6,158 nt of DNA from Chlamydiota bacterium (GTDB lineage Bacteria > Chlamydiota > Chlamydiia > Chlamydiales > Criblamydiaceae). The notes under the pieces are model-generated. The model was not told the DNA's origin, did not search any database, and was given only the letters and a program-made list of their open reading frames with translations. Positions 1 through 4,572 of this stretch are shown piece after piece (within the stretch, counting starts at the first letter, position 1; every line of letters begins with the position of its first letter). The translations under genes and the position numbers were made by a program. The DNA lies in the NCBI GenBank assembly GCA_021772365.1, contig JAJFMC010000278.1, positions 1 to 6,158 of the forward strand. The letters run 5' to 3'.

Positions 1-407
1 CGATGGCATCACTCCTCATGCAGAAAGGGCCTGGCGGCGATGCTTCTGTAACGGTTGTCCATAGCCGATCGAGAGATCTAAAAGAACAGTGCCAAAGTGC
101 TGATATCCTCGTTGCAGCTGTGGGTGTAGCCCACATAGTAACAGCTGACATGGTCAAGGAGGGTGCTGTAGTGATCGATGTCGGCCAGAATAAAATCGAC
201 GCTCCCGACAGGAAGAAAGGCTACCGCATTGTTGGCGATGTTGACTATGAAGGAGTCAAGGATAAGTGTCAGTTGATCACCCCCGTCCCCGGTGGCGTAG
301 GTCCCATGACGATTGCTATGCTACTCAACAACACAATCAAAAGCTACTGCTACCGAAGTAACACCACCCCCAGGGAGTTATGTTTAGAAGAATTCTGTTG
401 CTATTAA
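1..407 (+). CDS. folD: FolD, methylenetetrahydrofolate dehydrogenase / methenyltetrahydrofolate cyclohydrolase (C-terminal part, 5' end outside window)
   Basis: Cytosolic bifunctional enzyme that interconverts 5,10-methylene-, 5,10-methenyl- and 10-formyl-tetrahydrofolate using NADP. The visible part is the NAD(P)-binding Rossmann half. It shows [11 protein letters not shown] (a beta strand plus the cofactor-binding loop), [30 protein letters not shown], and near the end the family signature [18 protein letters not shown], all in the usual FolD order. The frame is open to the left edge; the ATG at position 3 corresponds to an internal Met (…GK-P-M-A-S-L-L) and is not the start. About 20 residues follow the usual family end ([12 protein letters not shown]…) and run into the next gene, so the stop codon lies 28 bases inside apbE. 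This overlap suggests translational coupling. Identification is secure from motifs; only the N-terminal half is missing. Confidence 0.95.
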   Translation, partial: MASLLMQKGPGGDASVTVVHSRSRDLKEQCQSADILVAAVGVAHIVTADMVKEGAVVIDVGQNKIDAPDRKKGYRIVGDVDYEGVKDKCQLITPVPGGVGPMTIAMLLNNTIKSYCYRSNTTPRELCLEEFCCY

Positions 408-1390
408 CCTGCGTCCTAACGGCATGCTCCACAAGAGAGTCCCCTCTTCATCGCCCTATCGAATTTTCCGGTACAGCGATGACCATGAATTATCGTATTC
501 TTATTGGTCAGGAACTCACTGGTAAAGACTTTGAAAACATCAAAAATATCATTTCATCGACTTTTGACGAAGTTCATGAGGTCTATGATGTCTGGAATCC
601 ACAGTCTGAATTATCACTACTCAATCGTCAACCCGGAAATATATGGATACCACTGTCTACTGAGCTAGAAAAACTCCTATTAATCACCGATAAGCTAGTA
701 AAAAGAACCGAAGGTTATTTCGATCCGAGCATCAAATCAGCCCATCAGTTATGGACAAATAAACTCGAAGCTCAATCCTATCCAAATGCAGAAGAAATCG
801 ACCAACTTAAAGAGGTTGTCGGTTGGGGTAAAGTAAGAATCTCTCAAGGGCGGTACTGGAAAAGTCACCAGGATGTACAGATCGACTTAGGAGGAATCGC
901 TAAAGGTTACTGCGTCGATTTACTGACAGAACGTCTTGTTGGTGAGGGATTCGAGAACTGTTATATTGAGTGGGGCGGAGAAATCCGAACAAATGGAAAG
1001 CACCCACACCAGAGACCTTGGAACGTCTATATTTCAAATTTAGAAGATGTAAACCCCGATCGCGCTCTGGCAATTGTTGCGCTTTCGGATGAAGCTTTGG
1101 CTACGAGTGGCGACTATCTTCAGCAGTGGACATATCAATCCGATGATGGTGAAGATTGCACCTTCACTCACATCATTGACCCAAAGTCCTTGATGCCAAT
1201 ACAGGTTACCGAAAACAATATTTGTAGTGTTACTGTCAGAGCAAGGACTTGTACAGAGGCAGATGCCCTTGCTACGGCAGTGATGATATACCCCTCAGTT
1301 CAGGAAGCGAAAGAATGGTCCCTACATCTACAAGAATCTTTGCCAGAAACGCAATTTTGGTTTGTTACCAGAAGGGAATTGACACGATGA
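380..1390 (+). CDS. apbE: ApbE-family FAD:protein FMN transferase, lipoprotein
   Basis: Transfers FMN from FAD onto a Thr/Ser of client flavoproteins on the extracytoplasmic side of the membrane. Length (336 aa) is normal for the family. Residues 1-16 form a lipoprotein signal peptide: MFRR, a hydrophobic run, and lipobox LTAC with Cys16 as the lipidated residue. Family motifs appear in order: [10 protein letters not shown] (31-40), [21 protein letters not shown] (62-82), GYFDPS (112-117), [13 protein letters not shown] (168-180), WGGEIRTNG (198-206), ATSGDY (241-246), THIIDPKS (263-270) and [10 protein letters not shown] (291-300). The DPKSLMP stretch replaces the commoner DPxTGxP, a mild deviation. 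The start at ATG 380 is chosen because it places the signal peptide exactly at the N-terminus; AGGGAG sits just upstream, rather close to it. In chlamydiae the likely clients are NqrB/NqrC of the sodium-pumping NADH:quinone reductase (inference). It overlaps folD by 28 bases and the next gene by 4 (ATGA). Confidence 0.92.
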   Translation: MFRRILLLLTCVLTACSTRESPLHRPIEFSGTAMTMNYRILIGQELTGKDFENIKNIISSTFDEVHEVYDVWNPQSELSLLNRQPGNIWIPLSTELEKLLLITDKLVKRTEGYFDPSIKSAHQLWTNKLEAQSYPNAEEIDQLKEVVGWGKVRISQGRYWKSHQDVQIDLGGIAKGYCVDLLTERLVGEGFENCYIEWGGEIRTNGKHPHQRPWNVYISNLEDVNPDRALAIVALSDEALATSGDYLQQWTYQSDDGEDCTFTHIIDPKSLMPIQVTENNICSVTVRARTCTEADALATAVMIYPSVQEAKEWSLHLQESLPETQFWFVTRRELTR

Positions 1391-1995
1391 TCAAAACAAT
1401 TTTTTTCGATATCGGCAACGTACTTATCTACTTCAGTTATCAAAAGATGTGTGAACAGATTGCTGATGTTTGCGAAATGACGGAAGAAGGAGTTCATCAA
1501 CATTTGATCGAACACAACTTTGGCGAACGCCATGAGACTGGTCAGGTTAGCTCCGAAGAATTGTACCATCATTTTCTAACCCACGGTAAAAGTGACCTGA
1601 CACAGGACGAGTTTTTTGAAGCAGCCTGCTCGATTTTTCATCCCAATTACAGTCTATGGCCCACTGTTCAAGCTCTTAATCAACGCGGAATGAAACTCTT
1701 GCTATTATCCAATACATGCGACTCACATTTTAGGTATATCGAAAAAAACTATGAGATCATTCAAGAGTTCGACTATCGCGTTCTTTCACATCAAGTGAAT
1801 GCAAGAAAACCCGACCACCTTATTTTTGAATCGGCTTTAGAGATCTGTGAGTGTAAACCTGAAGAGTGTTTTTATGTCGATGACATCGCCGAATATGTGG
1901 AGGCCGCCCGAGGTCTCAACATTGATGCTGAGGTGTTCACAGAAACAGAAAAATTCCTGGGCCATTTAGAGACAAGAGGATTGTCCACCAGCTAA
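1387..1995 (+). CDS. HAD-superfamily hydrolase, YihX-like (sugar-phosphate phosphatase type)
   Basis: 202-residue predicted cytosolic phosphatase of HAD subfamily IA. Motif I is FFDIGNVLI (6-14) with nucleophile Asp8; the D+2 position is Gly10, as in E. coli YihX (FDLGNV), a glucose-1-phosphate phosphatase, rather than the usual Asp. Motif II is LLLLSNT (104-110), motif III Lys141 in ARKP, and motif IV YVDDIAEYVEAARGLN (163-178) with the acidic pair 165-166. Residues 15-90 form the helical cap expected of this group (GQVSSEELYHHFL resembles the G-E-I-S-D-E-A-F segment of YihX). The start at 1387 is chosen because ATG overlaps the apbE stop as ATGA, AGAAGGGA lies about 9 bases upstream, and motif I then begins at residue 6 as expected. 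A longer in-frame reading from 1249 lies wholly inside apbE. The substrate cannot be read from sequence. It closes the folD-apbE operon. Confidence 0.88.
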   Translation: MIKTIFFDIGNVLIYFSYQKMCEQIADVCEMTEEGVHQHLIEHNFGERHETGQVSSEELYHHFLTHGKSDLTQDEFFEAACSIFHPNYSLWPTVQALNQRGMKLLLLSNTCDSHFRYIEKNYEIIQEFDYRVLSHQVNARKPDHLIFESALEICECKPEECFYVDDIAEYVEAARGLNIDAEVFTETEKFLGHLETRGLSTS

Positions 1996-1999
1996 TCAT

Positions 2000-2168
2000 T
2001 TGGGTATACCAATCGCGATTAAAAATTTGGCATTCAAATGGAGGTAATATCTTTGTGTATGAGGGCTCTCCATCGTTCCACGATAAAATGGAGAATTTCC
2101 AAGAAAATAATGGAGTGGAACGGCGAAGAGCCGATCTCAGGAACAAGTAGCTTACTGCCTATACCAAT
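2000..2168. repeat. Imperfect palindromic element A (long hairpin) downstream of the HAD gene
   Basis: This non-coding segment starts 4 bases after the HAD stop. Positions 2064-2081 (GGCTCTCCATCGTTCCAC) and 2115-2132 are inverted copies matching at 14 of 18 bases. Outside a small bulge, 2044-2063 and 2136-2155 continue the complementarity at about 13 of 20 positions, with GTAA at one end and TTAC at the other. The outer ends carry TTGGGTATA (2000-2008) and its near-inverted partner TATACCAAT (2160-2168). A 10-bp perfect palindrome AATCGCGATT lies at 2011-2020. The whole could fold into one interrupted hairpin and might end transcription of the left operon, although there is no clean U-tract. 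It may be a decayed MITE. The open frames crossing it show no recognisable protein. Confidence 0.5.
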
Positions 2169-2269
2169 AGTACAGTTTCACGTGCTTTGTTGTTACCCGG
2201 AAATTCCTGTTTTGAACCATGTCAAAAATTTGAGATAGATACGGGGTTGAGCACGGAGAATTGGGTATA
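2160..2269. repeat. Weak palindromic spacer between elements A and B
   Basis: Three nested inverted matches share a centre near 2216-2218: TATACCAAT (2160-2168) with TTGGGTATA (2261-2269), CGTGCT (2181-2186) with AGCACG (2250-2255), and TTTTGA (2210-2215) with TCAAAA (2222-2227). The material between these matches does not pair well, so this could be a strongly decayed copy of the neighbouring hairpin type or partly coincidence. No gene is visible here. Confidence 0.3.
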
Positions 2270-2271
2270 TA

Positions 2272-2422
2272 GTGCTCTCACTTCAATCTGAGAATTTTTC
2301 CTGCACCGGCATCCCGATCTTGCTCAGCAAGAAAATCACCCATAGATGGCTATTGGCAATTTCCCTGCCGAGCAATCTAGGGTGCCAACTTTGGCAAAAT
2401 TCTCAGATTGAAATGAGAGCAG
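2272..2422. mobile_element. 151-bp MITE-like element B, self-complementary over nearly its full length
   Basis: Terminal inverted repeats of 27 bp (2272-2298 and 2396-2422) match at 25 of 27 positions; the shared core is TTCAATCTGAGAATTTT. Complementarity continues inward: GGCATCCC…TTGCTCAGCA on the left faces TGCTCGGCAGGG and GGCACCCT on the reverse of the right arm. It closes at a central ATAG-ATGG-CTAT stem-loop (2342-2353). TATATA flanks both ends (2266-2271 and 2423-2428), compatible with a TA, TATA or TATATA target duplication, but because that motif is its own reverse complement it could also be part of the repeats. There is no coding capacity for a transposase. The right end lies 24 bp from the stop of the DUF1622 gene, so the hairpin sits between two convergent genes and may act as a terminator in both directions. 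Confidence 0.65.
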
Positions 2423-2446
2423 TATATATGTTTAGTTTATCAGATT

Positions 2447-2788
2447 TTATGCGTCGGATTTGGATTTCATTTCCCAGTTTAACGATAGGCTGATGACTGT
2501 ACGGATGGCCAGGATACCACCAAGGATAATGAGTTCATCAAAGCCTGGTTTAATGATTGTATGGATAATATCAGCAGCAATCAAGAACTCCAAACTCAGT
2601 AACAGGTAGTAAGCCAACTGATGCCTTAATGAAATGCGTTCGCTGGTGATCTGCAAGCCACCCCAAAACTTCTTTTCGATTCGAAGCCAATGGCTGAAGC
2701 TGATTGCAACACCATAGATTAGAATTAGGCTGCCCAAAATTGCTATTCCGAAACTAATTAGTTGCATAATGTTAGCGATTTCGTCCAT
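2447..2788 (-). CDS. DUF1622-type small integral membrane protein
   Basis: 113-residue protein with three predicted membrane segments (about 8-31, 58-80 and 84-104). The conserved feature of the DUF1622 group is the second and third segments, here LEFLIAADIIHTIIKP followed by ELIILGGILAIRTVISLSLNWEM; the D-I-I-x-T-I…P and I-R-T-x-I-S-L-x-L-x-x-E patterns match what I recall of that family. Residues 35-57 form a basic/aromatic cytosolic or loop region (RIEKKFWGGLQ). The molecular function of the family is unknown. The start ATG at 2788 follows a purine-rich stretch AGAAGGGGAA about 12 bases upstream, slightly far for a ribosome binding site. It appears to be a single-gene unit, lying between two MITE-like elements. 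Confidence 0.82.
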   Translation of the reverse strand: MDEIANIMQLISFGIAILGSLILIYGVAISFSHWLRIEKKFWGGLQITSERISLRHQLAYYLLLSLEFLIAADIIHTIIKPGFDELIILGGILAIRTVISLSLNWEMKSKSDA

Positions 2789-2814
2789 TTTTCTGCCATT
2801 CCCCTTCTCTTCAC

Positions 2815-2820
2815 ACTATA
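2815..2820 (-). promoter_or_regulatory. Candidate -10 element for the DUF1622 gene
   Basis: On the minus strand TATAGT lies 26 bases before the ATG at 2788, preceded by TTGCA. No good -35 hexamer is present at 16-18 bases; the best is GTCTTT. The position would give a leader of about 20 bases. Confidence 0.35.
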
Positions 2821-2905
2821 TGCAAGGTGAAGGATTTAAAAGACATTAAAATATCTTACAAATCCTACATGATCTTGTTAATCTTGTAATTTCTTCGATA
2901 AGTTG

Positions 2906-3185
2906 GGTTCATCACAAAAACGCGTACCCTAGTTATTTTCTTTGCTAATTCCCCGCGTCTTCGCGTCTCCTGCATCTCCGCGTTAAACTTTAACTCGGTA
3001 ATGTTTTTGTGGGTAATCTATCGCGATATGTTTAACGCGAACACGCGGAGGAAGGTGAAATGGTCTTTTTCTCATGTGTGTTTCTTTTTTGGCAACCCCC
3101 TTAAAGGGTTGAATATCAATGAATTAAGTTTTTCAAGCCTTTAATTTGGTTTAAGAGGAAAAAGTACGCGTTTTTGTGATGAGCC
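2906..3185. mobile_element. 280-bp non-autonomous element (MITE) with ISL3-like ends and an 8-bp target-site duplication
   Basis: The left end at 2906-2927 and the right end at 3164-3185 are inverted repeats of 22 bp matching at 21 positions; read inward both begin GG(T/C)TCATCACAAAAACG and finish with CGTAC. Directly abutting the outer ends are identical 8-bp direct repeats ATAAGTTG (2898-2905 and 3186-3193), the expected mark of transposition. An 8-bp duplication and termini beginning GG fit what is known of the ISL3 family, so mobilisation by an ISL3-type transposase elsewhere in the genome is a reasonable inference. Inside there is no credible open frame. It does hold a CGCG-rich repeat tract (2951-3050) and a small hairpin CAACCC/GGGTTG (3093-3111). 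The near-perfect ends and intact duplication suggest a fairly recent insertion. Confidence 0.82.
2951..3050. repeat. CGCG-rich interspersed repeat with inverted arms, inside the 280-bp element
   Basis: The left arm (2951-2988) reads as iterations of CCGCGT / TCGCGTCTCC / CTCCGCGTT. The right arm (3030-3050) carries GTTTAACGCG and CGCGGAG in inverse orientation; CGCGTTAAAC (2979-2988) is perfectly complementary to 3030-3039, and CTCCGCG (2976-2982) to 3044-3050. A 10-bp palindrome TATCGCGATA lies at 3019-3028. It resembles the 'CGCGTCTCCGCGTT'-style short repeats seen in intergenic DNA of many unrelated bacteria (from memory). It is more GC-rich than its surroundings. Confidence 0.55.
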
Positions 3186-3195
3186 ATAAGTTGCC

Positions 3196-3255
3196 ACCGA
3201 ATAGCAAAAAAGCAATGTCTTGCTTTACTCCAAAACGCTGCGCGCGACCTATTCG
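3196..3255 (-). terminator. Terminator-like hairpin downstream of the T3SS chaperone operon
   Basis: On the minus strand the core is AAAGCAA-GACA-TTGCTTT (3209-3226), a 7-bp stem with a 4-base loop, followed by further T residues (3206-3208), the layout of an intrinsic terminator for genes transcribed leftward from 4316. A wider 9-bp inverted repeat, ACCGAATAG (3196-3204) with CTATTCGGT (3247-3255), encloses it, with GCGCGC in between. The stem is AT-rich, so efficiency is uncertain. It is about 130 bases beyond the chaperone stop codon. The stretch 3256-3354 shows nothing further. Confidence 0.5.
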
Positions 3256-3354
3256 GTAATGCAAAGCTCTACTAAATCATAAAAAACATAGGATAAAGTT
3301 TCATACAACCTTATATTTCAATCGAACACAAAATTAGCTTACCGCCCAAGCTCT

Positions 3355-3855
3355 CTATGAACGCCTACTGATACGTTCTTTGGCTTCTTTTGCTAAGGCC
3401 TTGATCTCAACGAACTCTTCACGATCGCCAGCGTTCAAGATGCATAAGTCTAATGCACTCAAAGCACTTTCTTCTTCTGAAAGCGAGCGATAACAATTCG
3501 CAGAATGATAATGGACTATCGGATTTGTAACGTCGACCATTGCAGCCATCGCATAAGCAAGGAGAGCTGAATGGTACTCTTCACACATTTGCTCGGACAT
3601 ACCCAGCCCAAGCCAATAATTAAACACCGTGGGATTGAGTGTGGTTAGGAAGGTAAAAGCTTCACTAGCTTTCTCATACTGCTGACGCTGAAAACAGGAA
3701 TAAGCAACCTTATAGCATTTTTCCATCATGACATCGGTATATCCCAATATCTCCTGAAAAGTTTTACCGTCATCGATCTGCTGCTTAAACACTACAGGAT
3801 CTTGTATCCTCTCAAGAGCTTCTTCCGGGATCTGAAATTCTTCCATGTCTTCCAT
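3355..3855 (-). CDS. SycD/LcrH-family type III secretion chaperone (TPR protein)
   Basis: 166-residue cytosolic class II chaperone; the family holds hydrophobic translocator proteins (YopB/YopD type, CopB/CopD in chlamydiae) before secretion. The N-terminal stretch DDGKTFQEILGYTDVMMEKCYKVAY (28-52) matches the family's G-x-T-x-x-E-I-x-G-[IY]-x-x-x-x-x-E-x-x-Y-x-x-A-Y lead-in. Three tetratricopeptide repeats follow: about 43-76 (FQRQQYEKASEAFTFLTTLNP), 77-110 (YWLGLGMSEQMCEEYHSALLAYAMAAMVD; YWLGLG is the hallmark) and 111-144 (PIVHYHSANCYRSLSEEESALSALDLCI). A charged helix ends the protein. Length is typical. ATG 3855 is used; a second ATG three codons on is possible. It is the last gene of a leftward operon, 7 bases after the preceding stop. 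No translocator gene lies beside it here, so its client is unknown. Confidence 0.88.
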   Translation of the reverse strand: MEDMEEFQIPEEALERIQDPVVFKQQIDDGKTFQEILGYTDVMMEKCYKVAYSCFQRQQYEKASEAFTFLTTLNPTVFNYWLGLGMSEQMCEEYHSALLAYAMAAMVDVTNPIVHYHSANCYRSLSEEESALSALDLCILNAGDREEFVEIKALAKEAKERISRRS

Positions 3856-3862
3856 AAGATCT

Positions 3863-4078
3863 TTACTCTTTTTTTTCTATTTCTTCCATGATGGCTTGAT
3901 GGCCTCTGAGGAACTTACTAGCAAACTCGCTCATCTGCTTGAATAGATGGAGGCGTACGCGTTTTGAGTATTGCTCGAAGGGTTCTACCTCACTACGATA
4001 CTCATCCTCTAAATTTTCGATAATGGCATCAACGAGGTCATTTACAGCGTTGGCATCATCGTCTGATAAATCACTCAT
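3863..4078 (-). CDS. Small acidic helical protein of the T3SS chaperone operon, unknown function
   Basis: 71 residues, strongly acidic in the first half (MSDLSDDDAN, ENLEDEYRSEVEP) and more basic and amphipathic afterwards (KRVRLHLFKQMSEFASKFLRGHQ), with a charged tail. It has no signal peptide or membrane segment and is predicted mostly helical. I do not recognise a family. The start ATG 4078 lies 4 bases after the stop of the upstream gene, and its own stop lies 7 bases before the chaperone start, so the three genes are surely co-transcribed and probably coupled. Size and position are reminiscent of the small co-chaperones that accompany needle or translocator chaperones in other type III systems, but no motif proves this. 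A run of eight A at its 3' end (3869-3876 on the plus strand as T) is noteworthy: loss of one A would join this frame to the chaperone frame. Confidence 0.72.
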   Translation of the reverse strand: MSDLSDDDANAVNDLVDAIIENLEDEYRSEVEPFEQYSKRVRLHLFKQMSEFASKFLRGHQAIMEEIEKKE

Positions 4079-4082
4079 ACAA

Positions 4083-4316
4083 TCACCACTTCATTCCTTT
4101 AACCAACACCGTCAATAATTTAGACCCTCCCGGAAAGTACGCCCGTAATGGTAATGGCACTTTACCACCAACGACTGATAATATCTCCTTCAAATCTCTC
4201 TTAACGCCTTTTGAGTGCTCTAAATCCTTAGCATTAGGATTCTTCATATCGGACTCAACGGGCTTATCCCTTGGGGATTCTCCTGGTAACGGTGGACCAA
4301 CTCCTTGTATACTCAT
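4083..4316 (-). CDS. Small hypothetical protein, first gene of the T3SS chaperone operon
   Basis: 77 residues, unrecognised. The N-terminal third is rich in Pro, Gly, Ser and charge and looks disordered (MSIQGVGPPLPGESPRDKP). The centre is charged (KDLEHSKGVKRDLKEILSVV), and the C-terminus is hydrophobic/basic (GGKVPLPLRAYFPG…LLTVLVKGMKW). A flexible N-terminus would suit a secreted substrate or a partner bound by the downstream chaperone, but this is speculation. The frame is open upstream to 4415. I chose ATG 4316 because GAGG lies 5 bases before it and because a perfect TATAAT -10 element (4353-4358) falls inside the longer version. It ends TGA, four bases before the next ATG. Coding status rests on the operon spacing and ribosome binding site. 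Confidence 0.65.
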   Translation of the reverse strand: MSIQGVGPPLPGESPRDKPVESDMKNPNAKDLEHSKGVKRDLKEILSVVGGKVPLPLRAYFPGGSKLLTVLVKGMKW

Positions 4317-4352
4317 CGAAACCTCATGTATATGATGACACTTCCTCTCCTT

Positions 4353-4358
4353 ATTATA
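4353..4358 (-). promoter_or_regulatory. -10 element of the leftward T3SS chaperone operon
   Basis: Minus-strand TATAAT lies 36 bases before the ATG at 4316. The -35 region is poor (TTATTA at 17-base spacing), set in very AT-rich DNA (4359-4400). The leader would be about 30 bases and includes the GAGG ribosome binding site. Confidence 0.5.
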
Positions 4359-4451
4359 ATGGATATTCTGGTTATTAATAAATATTTTTAAAAAACACGA
4401 GCCTAAATCTTTCAAATTTTAACTTTAATACATACAAACAGTACTTTTCTA

Positions 4452-4480
4452 TTGCAAAAAATATACTTTATTAATATAAT
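4452..4480 (+). promoter_or_regulatory. Sigma-70-type promoter for the 458-residue gene
   Basis: TTGCAA (4452-4457) and a perfect TATAAT (4475-4480) are separated by exactly 17 bases. Transcription would begin near 4487, giving a leader of about 85 bases. The leader carries a CGTACG palindrome (4497-4502), a possible but unproven operator. The intergenic region 4317-4572 is thus a divergent promoter region shared with the leftward operon. Confidence 0.7.
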
Positions 4481-4555
4481 CTTTAATTACTAGCCACGTA
4501 CGACTAACTGAATCATTGCAAACGAAACTTCCTTCACAAAAATTAATTTAACAAG

Positions 4556-4564
4556 AAGGAGGGG
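4556..4564 (+). promoter_or_regulatory. Strong ribosome binding site
   Basis: AAGGAGGGG, almost fully complementary to the 16S anti-Shine-Dalgarno sequence, lies 8 bases before ATG 4573. It fixes the start of the downstream gene and is the best ribosome binding site in the window. Confidence 0.85.
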
Positions 4565-4572
4565 TTGTCTTT

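Noticed and set aside
1249..1386. Upstream in-frame ATG for the HAD protein at 1249
   Set aside because: The extra 46 residues lie wholly inside apbE in another frame and would push the catalytic motif I away from the N-terminus, where the family always has it.
2038..2238. Open frame of 66 codons (+) across the palindromic region, and an opposite-strand frame at 1937-2146
   Set aside because: They run over inverted repeats, show no recognisable domain, and overlap the HAD gene end or repeat arms; no clear ribosome binding site. I see no transposase fragment in them.
2272..2493. 73-codon open frame (+)
   Set aside because: It is formed by the self-complementary element and runs into the antisense of the DUF1622 gene; a by-product of the repeat.
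2951..3050. Possible CRISPR array because of the repeated CGCG units
   Set aside because: The units are short, irregular and in inverted orientation, with no constant repeat-spacer length and no cas genes.
3863..4078. Needle subunit (SctF/CdsF-like) identity for the 71-residue protein
   Set aside because: Size is close, but the acidic N-terminus and the absence of the typical needle helix-turn-helix motif with its conserved N-x-P turn do not support it.
4317..4415. N-terminal extension of the 77-residue protein to an upstream ATG at 4415
   Set aside because: The extension is AT-rich with low-complexity translation, contains the likely TATAAT promoter element, and lacks a ribosome binding site; the ATG at 4316 has GAGG 5 bases upstream.
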